NCBI RefSeq assembly: GCF_963678635.1
Contig: NW_026971067.1
Span: 185,561-249,560 of the forward strand
Length of the DNA stretch: 64,000 nt
Reading direction: 5' to 3'
Source: Symsagittifera roscoffensis
Lineage: Eukaryota; Xenacoelomorpha; Acoela; Convolutidae
Shown: positions 23,081 to 33,682 of the stretch, in pieces
How positions within the stretch are numbered: position 1 is the stretch's first letter
Layout of the letters: each line of letters begins with the position of its first letter
Translations under genes and position numbers: made by a program
The notes under the pieces: model-generated
What the model saw: the letters and a program-made list of their open reading frames with translations, nothing else
Told to the model about the DNA's origin: nothing
Databases searched by the model: none

Positions 23081-23899
23081 CTACATTGACATTGAAACCA
23101 TGATACAAACTAGAAAATTCGACATTTATCAGATCGCTACTACAATTACAAAATTTGTTTGCAACCTGCAAATGGGCCGGCCCATGTGCATGCCTTAGCG
23201 CACGAATTGAAAAGCTGAACAAGTCAATTAAAAATTAAACAACCGACTTTAAAACAGTATACGTTTTATTTTTGAAACTGGAAACGCAATGCAACCAACT
23301 TGGCTGGATTGAAATCTCCAGAATGTCTTCAAATCAAAATATAAGTCTTCCAAATAACATTCTTTTTCTAAACGTTTTTGTTTCTTCTGATTCTCTAGTT
23401 AATTCATAATTTTCACTTTCTAGATAACCTAAACTTTACGTTTCCCCTACTAATCTTAGTGATGCTGTCAGGTACGTGCATAAAGACGCGGATAATGTTA
23501 GCGTAAAAGTAGTTTTCAAAGCTAAAAATCAAATGTGGGGGTAGGGTGGAAAAGAGTCTCATTGCAATATGACAATATGAAAGGGGAGAAGAGAAAAAGA
23601 GCCGAAATTGTGATTTGTTCCGATTTTAGATTCCCATCTTGGTGGCAATATTTATATAGCCCCCTAAACAGTGACTTTGTGTTTTAAAGGCTCTACTTTT
23701 TAGTGGGTTGGGGGAGGGCTAATACGTTAAAATGTTACAAACTCGAAAAGTTCGTGCGTAATCGTGACGTCGTGAGTACCCCGTAATAAAACTTTTCTCA
23801 CAATTTCACGTCTGATCATACAGTTTTCAAAAACTAGCTGTTTTCCAGCCTTGCGTATATCTGTTTCACATGTGATCACATCTGCCGTTTGCAGATTAT

Positions 23900-24130
23900 A
23901 ACTGGGTCAGACATGACTATACCTGGTCAGACATGACTATACCTGGTCACACATGAGTAGACTTGGTCAGACATGACTAAACTTGAGTCAGACATGACTA
24001 TATCCGGTCAAACATGACTATACCTGGTCAGACATGACTTTACCTGTTCAGACATGAGTATACCTGGTCAGACATTGCTATACCTGAGTCAGACATGACT
24101 GCACCTGGTCAAACTTGACTGTACTTTTTC
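23900..24130 (+). repeat. 20-bp minisatellite (about 11 units)
   Basis: Degenerate tandem units of ACCTGGTCAGACATGACTAT, with some 21-22 bp variants (CTTGAGTCAG). The orthologous position in copy A is the 200-N gap. Confidence 0.9.
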
Positions 24131-24144
24131 AGAAATGACAAATT

Positions 24145-24346
24145 GGCTTTTTTCCTTCCCACCATCTGCAAACCTTTTAAATTAAAGTTACTGTTCACAT
24201 GGTGAAATTGTCATGAAAATTGGCGTGCAGACTTATTAGGCCATGTCAAACAAATTTGATGTTCATAATCATAATTAATCTTGTAAAACCACTCGTTAGA
24301 CCATACAATTGCTGCTCGTGTGAAGTGGGGGGAAAGGAAAAAGAGC
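24145..24346 (+). mobile_element. hAT-type MITE, diverged
   Basis: Left end GGCTTTTTTCCTTCCCACC, right end GGGGGGAAAGGAAAAAGAGC: inverted termini of the GGCTCTTTTTCC family. Flanks GACAAATT and GACTTCTT agree at about half the positions, so a target duplication is doubtful. Confidence 0.55.
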
Positions 24347-24767
24347 TGACTTCTTTCTGTACAGAAATGATTTTTTCGTTTTAGAAATAAACCATTATCT
24401 ATTCTGAAAAACAAAAAAGTCAATTTTTTAGAAAATATTTTTGAACAGAAATTGAAATTTTGTCACGTGTCTTGTATTTCGATGAAGTTTCTTTCTTTTG
24501 AAGTGTTCTTAGCTGTTAAGAGAGCTCTTATTTTACTCTTCAATTGGATATAATTATCATGTCTGGTACATGTTTGGTTCAGACATGTACATGAGAAAAT
24601 TAGACATGCCACAGGACTAATACAGATATGAAACTTGTATGTATTTTTGGTGTCCAGATTTGAACTACAAATTTCAGTACGGGCGTTATTATTATCTTTA
24701 AATTTTTCAAATAATTGAAAATTAAACTCGTATTGCATTTAAGTTCTTTACGATTTAAAGTGAGGAC

Positions 24768-24818
24768 ATGCAAAAATATCAATTGGAGGCAATTTTCACA
24801 AAAAATTGCGGTAAGTAT
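24768..24818 (+). promoter_or_regulatory. candidate 5' exon end with uORF and splice donor (GTAAGTAT at 24811)
   Basis: ACAAAAAATTGCG|GTAAGTATAG is a strong donor. An ATG at 24768 opens a 16-codon uORF. When spliced to the 24909 exon and then to 25592, its TGA overlaps the main ATG as ATGA. The transcription start is not visible, and no TATA-like box is convincing. Confidence 0.4.
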
Positions 24819-24908
24819 AGAATTTAAATATATTGCTTCACCAATATGTTCATTCCCATTACTTTGCAATTCTTTAAGTTCACCTTGGCTGCGGTTTAAT
24901 TATTTCAG

Positions 24909-25819
24909 AACTATGGTAAGTGAGATTTAAATTGCAAAGCAAAAAATATGATATCTCTACGGTTTAAATTCATGATTCACCAAGAACAAATTGGGCAGGA
25001 AATTATAAATGTATCAATGAAAAATTAACACTATTTTCGTTGTCAAAAGTTTCAAGTTTATGAATGGAAAAGCCTGTTTTGATAAATTGCGATTACCTAA
25101 TTTGCCGGTTTTTTTTATCATAGCTCCCACCAAAATATAACCCCTCCCCCCCCCCCCCCCCCCCCCTCACCCCCTCACACACAGAAAGGCACAGTAGTAG
25201 AATTAGAGTTGGATCTCCATTATTGTTTGCTAATTGGAGAGGGGGAGGAGGCTATAGAAGGAAGACCCGAAAATGCAAAAATAATTGCTGAAATGGAAAA
25301 ATACGCAAAATAAACTTGAAATACCGGCTCTTTTTCCTTCACCCCCTCCCCAATATAATAGTGTAACGAGAGTGGTTTTACGAGGTTGAGTATGAAGACC
25401 AAATATGTTTGTCGTGGCTTTTTTATTTTCATTACAATCGGACAATGTGGTCAACAAATTTACATGTAAAAATTTGCAGGTGGGGGAAAGGAAAAAGAGC
25501 CGAAATACCTATTGCTGAATGGGTAAATTGCAATACTTGAGAGGTGGGGACAGAAATTTTGGGGTAAAAAAACTTGAAATTTGTTGTTTAGAATTCGTCA
25601 ACATTTGTTGCCCTTGTCATTCTGGTTTCATTTTGTGTGACCTCAGCTGCAGCGTGCAAGGAAGACTACCAATGCAGAGGACCAAGAACTATCTGCGTTG
25701 ATGGAAAGTGTCGCGGGGGTTGCAGACACGACGGCAATTGTGACCCGTACGGAAAATGCGTGAACAACAAGTGCAAGTGGGGAGGTGACGATGACGACAG
25801 CAAGCCCAGTGAAAGCTAA
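24909..25819 (+). CDS. small secreted eight-cysteine peptide (spliced: 24913-24915 + 25592-25819)
   Basis: Exon model: TTAATTATTTCAG|AACTATG|GTAAGTGAG gives a 7-nt exon (24909-24915) carrying the ATG. The 676-nt intron ends TTGTTGTTTAG, and the last exon starts at 25592. The join gives a 77-residue precursor. Signal peptide about residues 1-22 (MNSSTFVALVILVSFCVTSA), then eight Cys in the pattern C-x5-C-x6-C-x4-C-x3-C-x5-C-x5-C-x4-C, and an acidic tail with DDDD. The two halves of the Cys pattern look like a duplicated four-Cys unit, reminiscent of EB/dickkopf-like small disulfide modules, but I cannot name the family. Without the splice the frame has no ATG and is closed by TAG just upstream, so splicing decides the start. 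The intron carries a poly-C run and a MITE. Confidence 0.75.
25146..25166 (+). repeat. 21-bp poly-C run in intron
   Basis: An uninterrupted C homopolymer in a larger C-rich stretch (25141-25185). Its length is likely uncertain for technical reasons. Confidence 0.9.
25326..25501 (+). mobile_element. hAT-type MITE with perfect 8-bp target duplication
   Basis: 176 bp. Left end GGCTCTTTTTCCTTCACCCC, right end GGGGGAAAGGAAAAAGAGCC. Flanked by GAAATACC on both sides (25318-25325 and 25502-25509); an 8-bp duplication is characteristic of hAT transposition. No coding capacity, so mobilised in trans. Lies in the intron of the eight-cysteine peptide gene. Confidence 0.88.
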
Positions 25820-25855
25820 TTATTGGCGTCCAGTTGTGAAAACTGCATTGTCGGA

Positions 25856-25861
25856 AATAAA
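25856..25861 (+). terminator. polyadenylation signal AATAAA
   Basis: Thirty-seven bases after the stop codon of the eight-cysteine peptide, followed by A-rich sequence. Supports the plus-strand gene model. Confidence 0.7.
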
Positions 25862-26060
25862 CGAAAAAGAAACTATGAAATTAAATGTCGAAAAACGTAA
25901 TTGCTTAATATGAAAAAGTACATTTGTAGAATTAGGTCTTTCGAGTGAGTTGTTAATGCTACATAGCATTTAAATAAATACGCTCTTAGTTTTCTTGACC
26001 CCCATCTTTGAATTTCATTTTTGCAAAAGCTAATGTAACATTAAAAATGGTGCTCAATTG

Positions 26061-26275
26061 GGCTCTTTACCAGTTCTTCCCCTTTCAAATTCAATTTTGA
26101 AAAGCTTATTTAACGTTGTCACAATGCAATGAAATTTGGCGTGGTGAACGAATCGACAACTGTGAACACATTTGTTCTTCATATTTTACATCGTAACATC
26201 ATGCATTAAGCCGTAATAACACGTAAAACAAACATAAAACTCGGTATTTTAAAAGGGGGGAACTGGAAAAGAGCC
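26061..26275 (+). mobile_element. hAT-type MITE with 8-bp target duplication
   Basis: Left end GGCTCTTTACCAGTTCTTCC, right end GGGGGGAACTGGAAAAGAGCC. Flanked by CTCAATTG at 26053-26060 and 26276-26283. Same terminal family as 25326-25501. Confidence 0.85.
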
Positions 26276-26292
26276 CTCAATTGTTTTATTTC

Positions 26293-26506
26293 AACCTTTC
26301 CAGTTTCCCCCTTTCAAAATACCGAGTTTTATGTTTGTTTTACGTGTTATTACGGCTAAACGCGTGATGTTTGGCTGTAAAGTATGAAGATCAAATCTGT
26401 TCAGAGTTGTCGACTTGTTCACCACGCCAAATTTCATTGCATTGTGACAACGTTAAATAGACTTTTCAAAATTGAATTTGAAAGGGGGGAGAACTGGAAA
26501 AGAGCC
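26293..26506 (-). mobile_element. inverted second copy of the neighbouring MITE
   Basis: Nearly the reverse complement of 26061-26275, starting CCTTTCCAGTTTCCCCC and ending GGAGAACTGGAAAAGAGCC. The outer bases of its left end are lost and no duplication is visible. Together the two copies form a ~450-bp inverted repeat with a short spacer. Confidence 0.8.
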
Positions 26507-26944
26507 AAAAAATGGATTAAATAACATTTTTTCCGGAACCAAATATCCAACTACCAATGTTCAAATCAATGTAACTTTTATCAAAACTATCAGTAGCGAA
26601 AAACAGCAACGATATAGGATGATATAAAAGCAACAAGTGACAGGGTGCCACAGCGTTTTTTGTATTTTTTAAAGTTCATGAACTTGATTTCTTGCTAGTG
26701 GTAAATCTAACGAGAAGATTCTCGACCCCAGACAGAGCAAAAAGTGGGGGCGAGCTTAACGTTCGTAAGATCTCCGTTGCGATTGGTAAGTACGGTGGAT
26801 CGCGCAACTTAATCTTCTCCATATGCAAGGTTTTTAAAACGAACCAAAAAGTAAAATTCATCATCATTTCTCTGAATTTCTTTGATTTGAGACGTGGAAA
26901 GGTTCAAGGTAATTTACGCGCAGTTCTTGAAAGGCAACTAACTG

Positions 26945-27178
26945 TTACCAAGCCATAGTGGAAGCTATGCCATCATTGGTCAGACAATGTTTTAATCTGC
27001 GCTTCCTACAAACGAGGCAATGAACTTCCAATTGGTGCTGATGTCGATGATGAAAATCCCTGACGAACATTTTAATAAGTGTATACCGGCCATCAAAAGT
27101 GATAAGGTTTTTAGTAACATCATTCGTTTCAACGAGTGAGGCGACCAAAGCGCCATGTTGAACTAACGCGGACGACAA
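26945..27178 (-). pseudogene. possible BEL/Pao integrase N-terminal (H2C2) fragment
   Basis: The frame reads LITFDGRYTLIKMFVRDFHH, RHQHQLEVHCLV and ends ...MAW. It resembles the His-His part of the zinc-binding region before the integrase core in BEL/Pao polyproteins (a DGR-x-x-L-x-K-x-x-x-x-x-x-H-x-x-x-x-H-Q pattern). The Cys pair and catalytic core are not found downstream. Relic at best. Confidence 0.4.
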
Positions 27179-27456
27179 AAATCATTACGTATTATGCGAT
27201 ACGTCTAGACAATAATGAGAGTCATCCCAGCCTCAAAATATTCTTTCTGAGATAACAGCAAAAGTTTTTGCTTTGCTGTTTCCAATCAAATTTGATATGT
27301 ATTCTCCTTCGCTTTAAGACGGCAGTGCCTGTGGTTTGGGTCCAACCTGAGCATAATCTAAACCGCGCGCTGAAATTTACGGTAAGAACTAACTATATCA
27401 TATGCAAACAAAGCTGTAGCTTCTGAACCACATTGACAAAAAAAAACTTACTCTGA

Positions 27457-27675
27457 ATCTTCATCGATGTCAAGTGACCGATCAAACAGGCAATTATTCT
27501 CAAGCTTTTCCATACTGGATTTGAAGTGCCACTCCTTGCCTGTTGCTACGCAAATGTTGAACAGAATTAATGCCAATGAAGACAAAGTGAAATACAACCC
27601 AAAACAAGAGCAGCTGACAGAGCGGACTATTCTAAATGTATCAAAACTGAGTAGACCATTCCAGCGTAGGTTCAC
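27457..27675 (-). CDS. candidate exon with one transmembrane segment
   Basis: The minus-strand frame has a hydrophobic stretch (CFGLYFTLSSLALILFNIC) followed by a charged segment ending SLDIDEDS. It runs into a good donor (GATTCAGA|GTAAGTTTT). A downstream minus-strand acceptor (GTAAATTTCAG, near 27374) would continue in frame for about 45 codons. The topology would suit a type II membrane protein. No family recognised, and the start is uncertain; chance remains possible. Confidence 0.28.
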
Positions 27676-27759
27676 GTCCCCAATGGGTTTATGTCTTTAC
27701 ATACTAAAAAAGAGGTTCTTATCTTATTTGAGTATTTTTACTGTTTTTCAGTTCTAATT

Positions 27760-28297
27760 CGTTTCAGCCTTGATTAAGGCTGACCTTCAAAGAGAACAAT
27801 TTGTCTCAAAGACATTATTACCGGTTCTAGTGGCAAGCTTGCGCCGATTTGTTCCGTTTCTGGGGCAGATTATTGGTGTTTTTAATGATCTTATTATCAA
27901 ATATAACATATGGTTAATCAAAAATATCATAGAGTTTATGAAATATAACAGATTTTTCCCCGATAAATGCTCTCAATAATTCAATCATTTGAACCCTTAA
28001 ATTCCACTGATTAACCGAGAATAGGCGCACATTTTTGCGCAACACAAAAGACCTAATAGTTAGTTGAATGAAGTTATATCCCGGATACAGTCAGTTTTCG
28101 GTTATCAACGTGTCAGATCTTTAGACAAGCCAGTGTGAGTTACTTGTCATCGCAAAGTGAGTAGTCCTCGCTGACTATAAGCTTTCCACTACACAGATCA
28201 CAGGTGGTAAAGCTATTTTTGAGTGACATCCCGATTGAATCGCTGAGTGAAGAGAAGGCTGCACCAGACAACAGCCGGCTGAAATTTATGAGAGAAC
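27760..28297. other. intergenic, nothing recognised
   Basis: AT-rich unique sequence with one short frame (27770-27979) lacking any motif. Confidence 0.5.
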
Positions 28298-28775
28298 CAG
28301 GGGTGTTCAAAAATTAATGGGGGAAAAAATTAATTGCAATTAATGGGATGCAATTAATTGACTGCAGTATTTTTGTAAACCCAATAATTGATGGTGAAGC
28401 AAGCAATTAACTGGCAAAAATAACACTTATTTAAAACACTTATTATAACAGTATTGTAGCCCTGATGTAGCCTGGAAATTTGTTCAGTGTATGATTGACA
28501 TCGACTTTTGCCGGCAAGCTTGGAAAGTCAGTTATTCCTCTTGTACAACAGCCGTCTATAGGGCAAAACGATACGGAAGTTTGTAAAAAAAATTATCCTA
28601 AGAGTGCAGAACAAAAAATTCTCTTCTTGAAATTATGTTTCATTTGAGAAAACCCATTAATTGCAATTAAATGCAGTAATTGACTGATAGGAAGTCAATT
28701 ACTTGCTTTGAAAATAATTGATTGCCTTGGAAAAAACTCAAAAATTTAAATGCAATTAATTTTTGAACATCCCTG
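28298..28775 (+). mobile_element. hAT-type MITE, CAGGGGTGTTC family
   Basis: 478 bp. Left end CAGGGGTGTTCAAAAATTAA, right end TTAATTTTTGAACATCCCTG. Flanks GAGAGAAC (28290-28297) and GAGAGAGC (28776-28783) match at 7 of 8, an 8-bp hAT-type duplication. The interior repeats ATTAATTGCAATTAAT palindromes. No ORF. Confidence 0.85.
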
Positions 28776-30661
28776 GAGAGAGCACTTGGACAGATTATCC
28801 AACAAACTCTACTTCTCCATCATCATCTGTCCCGCCCTTAAAACACTTATCGCAACAGCACAAGGCAGCTTGTTCAACCTAGGCGCTCTTTCTAATTTTC
28901 GAGACGCCCAATTATGCCCGAAAGTTCTTGGTAGTGTGATGGACTGGAAGTAAGAGTAAATAAATTCTTTTTTGCCACAACCTATCCTTATTCCTGGACT
29001 TGAGATCTACATGCATATATCCTGAATTGACGGAACGGAAGCTTCCATTCAGGTCCGCCGGTGGCCACCCAAACTCGAATTGAAACTGTAAGAATCGACT
29101 AGTTTTAAAGCTTTCCATGTTAAAGTTTTTTTCCGCAAGCCGGCACCCGGTAGTTTCTTTCAATTATCAAGTTTTTTGAGCAGTTCTGTTGAACCGAACA
29201 ATTTTACAATCAGTACATAGACAAACTGCCTAACGTTTTTTTCTCGATACCAAAATTTTTTTGAAAATATGTGAGTTGAATATTTCATCCGTGAACTTGA
29301 AACATAGACAAGAAGCACTTGGCTAGTTTTTTGGATTGTTTATGACTCGAAACTGTGTATCAAAATTTTCTACATAAAATTTTGAAAAAGTAGAAAATTG
29401 TCAAAAAACTTCTGAGAGAAACTGTGCTGTGAGAGAAAAACAAATTTTTGTTGTTAAGTAGCAAATTGGGTTGAGTTTTTCCATCCTCAGGTTTACTCCT
29501 TGTGTGTTGTTGAAATTTAATCAATTTACTTGACCCCCCACCCACCTTTGCTAAAAATGAAGGCCTGTTTGCTTCAAGAGTATCAAAGCCGTTTTCGTCC
29601 ATCCGATTTTTGACTTCGTTGCGTGATAGTAGGCTTTAGTGGTCAGGTACTGTGATGTTGAGTGGGTTAAGTTTTTTTTTTTGTGTGTCGTCAGGTTTAC
29701 TCAACCAACGTTCAACAAACCTACTTATTTTTCAAACCCACTGGTACTTGAGCGTAACGTAGCCGTCGTATTAACATAGGTCCCTTAAGCGTATAGTGTT
29801 CATTCTAGATGCTCGTTGTTTTGAACAAGCGCTTCACAAACTTCCCGCTCCGTCGCTAAAGAGCGTCAGAGATACTTCCTTTAGCAAACCAGGTTTAAGT
29901 TCAAGGAATCTCAGAAAACAGTACAGTACTACCTTCATCATTAATTGTCTCACCGTAAAGACCTTGTAAATTATTTGCCACGACGCATTAATAATTCTAT
30001 ATGTAGGCACCGCAGCAGCAACAACCGCAAGTTGAGTAGTAAGCAACTAGTCAGTTTATCATTAGGGTAAGGGACAAATATTTGGGCGATCGTATACTGT
30101 AGACTCAAAGGACTTGAGGATAAAGAGAACGTTTAGTTTCAACACGTTTTCTTGTTCTAAACGTCGTCATATATTTTATCTCCAAGCGTAAGGCTACAGA
30201 TTAGTAAATAATTGAGAAGTACAAAGAGATTCACCAGCCTCCTTCCCTTAAGGTAAAGGCTCTTCTCCTTCTCCTTCAATTTTAACATCCTTTTAGCATA
30301 AAAAGCGTTAAACTAACCACTTAAATTTCAGAAATCTAAAAAAAAGGCTTCAGGCAAAGGCTATGGGGCGTCAAATTACCCCTTCTTCTAAATGAATGAT
30401 GATAATTTAATGTTGAATTAATTATTTATCAGTACAGTGTCTCATTATAATTATTGCTCCCTATATGGTGAGCGTCCATAAAACACTGTCAATTTATAAA
30501 AGCCTACTTGAAAAATTTCAAAAAGGATACGCAAGTTATTTGAAACTCATCTTAATCTAGAAACTAAGCTGCTCATAGTTCACTCATTAATGCTTGAGTA
30601 CATTGAGATTAATAGTAGCACAGCAAAAATTGATGTTGTTATTTACAATTGTTAAATAACT
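28776..30661. other. intergenic, nothing recognised
   Basis: No domain, repeat family or splice-bounded exon that I can support. Short frames at 28912-29163, 29360-29602 and 29834-30046 (minus) are not convincing. Confidence 0.5.
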
Positions 30662-32519
30662 TTGGAAAAAGCTTTTGACTTAAATGAGCAATTAATTAAT
30701 TCATTGGGAAAAAAACCTCGAAAAAAAATTTTGAACAGCAAATCTTTGGCTTATGAACTTAAGAATGTAACTGAAATGAACGATAAAGTAATGCATGAAG
30801 CTCAGAGTTACAAGATGAGCCTTGAAGCTTCGTCAGTCCAGTCCATTGCATTAGAGAGAGCAAGAAGTCTTCACAAGAAACTATGTCATATACATCCTCA
30901 CCATCGCACAAAACAAGAGATTCAGAAGAACGAGTATCTGAAAACAGATCTAAGGTCTCTTATAAGTCTAAGGAAAGTAGAAAACATGAATCACATAAGC
31001 CTGAAAAATCTGCTTCAAGTCGTTATACGTCGACTATTCATACCATTTCGTCATGTGCGAAATGGCGTGGGCTAGCTTTGGTAAAGCGACGCCACGAGGA
31101 GCTGGAAAGACAGTATCAAGTATCTATAAAGCTTAAAGAGCAAGAGAAATGTCTTATGTTCGAATAAAAACAGCTGGAACTGCAACAATTGCCTGAAAGC
31201 AATCAAAAAAGCAATCAATTGGACTGGTAAAGAAAGCTTCTGAACCTTGAGGATATTTCATCCGAGGTTAGCCAGAAGGTAGAGGAAAGAGACTTGACCG
31301 GAGTGAGTCAGGCCACTTCAAAAACTGCAACCGATCGAACCAATGCTTGGGTAGACTCTGTTAATTCACAGGCACCTGCTGACAAAACTAGTGCGCAAGG
31401 TTTGCTGGCCTTCACTACTGTACCAAATTTGTCATAACCGAAGACTTCGGCAAATTTTTGCTCATGCAATGAACACAAGTTATGGCCATAACCATGGCCA
31501 CACGGCATTGAGTGACCCCGGAGTTTATAGTAATGAACATCGGGCTGTGCTTCAATTTGGCAGCGCAAGCTTGTTGCCATTGGGAGCTTCTGCTCCATTG
31601 TTTCATTCCCAGTTAACAATATGCATTCTAATGCACACGTGCTACCATTACCGTCTGCTGTTCCTTAACAGACCATGAGTTCAAACATAACTAATGGTAG
31701 TTTTGCCAACGAGCAATATGAATCATTAACTGTCCCAATTTTACTGGCATAACCCTCTACTAGCTTCTTTGTCACTTGAATTTGCTGGTCGAGACTTCTC
31801 ATCTTTTGGAGTAAGTCAACTGCCGGTTTTCCTTTTGGCACCTCATTACCATGCGTCGTCAGTTCAGATGCAACACAGTATTACCTTTGTACCGCATACT
31901 GTGTCACCTAATATCAACGATTACTATACAAGCGATAGAAATTTATGGCGATTTGCAGCTACAGCTCCAATCATCCCGCCTGATCAATGTTTTAATGATG
32001 GTAACATTTTATTAATATGACAACTGTTGTCCCACCGTGAAGCACAGCCGCGTCGTATACTAGTGGTAAGACTGTGTATTTTATTACTCCGTCAGTTATT
32101 CCTCAACACGTCCCGAATAAAGTAAATCATAGTAATACTGGTCATCAGCCAGGCAACGAAGGCTACGCAACGTTTTCTGCTAACCCGAATCAGGGTTTTT
32201 CATCGTATTGACCTCTCTGCTCGTGAATTGGAGAAAATAATAAGCATAGCGGCAAAAATTATCTTCCTCAATGGAAGTTAGCCCAGTTCGACAGCCTTAC
32301 ATTATACTGGCACAAAAGGTTTGGTCAATTTAAGTCCACCGTTTATTCCGCTGTTCTCACAGACGATACGAAATTGACATAATTAAAAAGACTCGTCACA
32401 GGCAAAGTAAAAACTGCAAATGCGGCGTTTAGTTATAGTGGCGTTATGCACGAAGATGCACTGGCCATCTTGAAACAGAAGTTTGGGCAACCACACGCTA
32501 TGATGTTGCGCGACCAGAA
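30662..32519 (+). pseudogene. BEL/Pao-type gag with DUF1759-like core, decayed
   Basis: Order of pieces: an N-terminal helical segment (30662-30900), a frame change into a Ser/Lys-rich linker and coiled coil (ALVKRRHEELERQYQVSIKL, EQEKCLMFE, then in-frame stops), DISSEVSQKVEERDLTGVSQ, a degraded middle, and from 32263 LPQWKLAQFDSLTLYWHKRF, GQFKSTVYSAVLTDDTKLT, a TAA, LKRLVTGKVKTANAAFSYSG and ALAILKQKFGQPHA. The last block is the DUF1759 gag core of BEL/Pao elements. Multiple stops and frameshifts show that it is dead. It is cut off at about 32520, shortly before a foldback repeat. Confidence 0.75.
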
Positions 32520-32565
32520 CTGTTTGACCCATTTTTTGATTGAACAGATTTTTGTATCAAAACAG

Positions 32566-33062
32566 CCCAGACTTTCGCGACTGAAAAATCAACCACGACC
32601 TTCGCAATCAACTTGGAGATGACGCACCTGAGGGAATGAACATAAAGTTGTGATGGTCTGGAAAGTCACGAGAGACTAAAAATATAGTCATATTTTTCTG
32701 GAAACAAAGTTGCGAACGTTTTTTAAAAATTTTTGTCCAAAGTTTTTCGGCTATATGCCCAGACTTTCGCGACTCTATGCTCGAATTTTTGTCGACCACT
32801 GTTTTGTTCCTCCAGAGTTTTGCAGTCCACAGTGAAATTTTCGCGAACAGCGGCGCGACTCTTCTGATTCAGAATACGACCATCGCGACCCACGGCGTGA
32901 CTTTTGCGACTCTCAGAACCAGAACTTTACAACTCGTGTTGCGACTTTTGCAACTTTATGCCCAGACTTACCAGACTCAGACTTTCGGCTCGACTAAAAA
33001 TTTTGAGTAAAAAACCAGATTCTGTGCGACTTCTGGACGTGAGTTTGGGACCTTGACCCGGG
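32566..33062 (+). mobile_element. foldback-type repeat, GTCGCGA core, left end missing
   Basis: Repeated CAGACTTTCGCGAC and GCGACTTTTGCGACT words, ending GAGTTTGGGACCTTGACCCGGG. The right end equals that of 34929-35799. The left terminus is not found; the words start right after the BEL/Pao gag relic. Confidence 0.65.
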
Positions 33063-33682
33063 TCGTCGCAATAAAAAATGCGTCAACAAAAAACTAACGA
33101 CTCTGCTTTTGTAAAAATTTTTTAATTCTGAAGTCTTATTTATTTCAACGATTTAATCACAACAGAAAAGACTAAAATACGAGCTATTCAGCTTATCGCA
33201 GAGAACCAACCGTTGTTGTACCCCAAAATAAGAACTACAGTATTTTTTGAATAATGTTGCACTGATTATGGTGGTTCTCTAACATCTGACCTTTCGATCA
33301 AGAGGCGGAAACTTAACTACTTCACAACCGCTCCCCCATGTAAACACCATAACAAGGCAAAAGACATAAAGACAGGACCTGTTTTGCTCTTTAACGGAGA
33401 ACCGAAATCGTTAGCGCCATTTTATGTAATTTCAGTGGATTTTTAAGTCGGATCAAATCATGCAAAAATGAAAATCGGACCTGGATGTGATTTAATTAGC
33501 GTGGCTGACATGAACAAATTAATAAAAAGCCGAGTTTGTTCCGCGATAGTTCAAGCCATTATGAGCACTAAATTTGACTAAGTGTAATTGAATGTCTCTA
33601 GAGTTCCTGTCTCAAACTGTTTTGCGGTCGCAGCTTAATTGCCATTTAGATTTGTACGCCGAATAGTTCTGAAAGCTTTCGT
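33063..33682. other. intergenic, nothing recognised
   Basis: Unique AT-rich sequence between two foldback elements. Confidence 0.5.

Larger units (their letters stand above)
17073..23890 (+). repeat. duplicated block, copy B
   Basis: Second copy of 1838-7538. It holds the extra foldback element 18347-19270 and an extra segment at 22663-22876. Sequence continues past the point where copy A meets the gap, into the minisatellite at 23900. Contains duplicates of all repeats listed in copy A. Confidence 0.9.
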
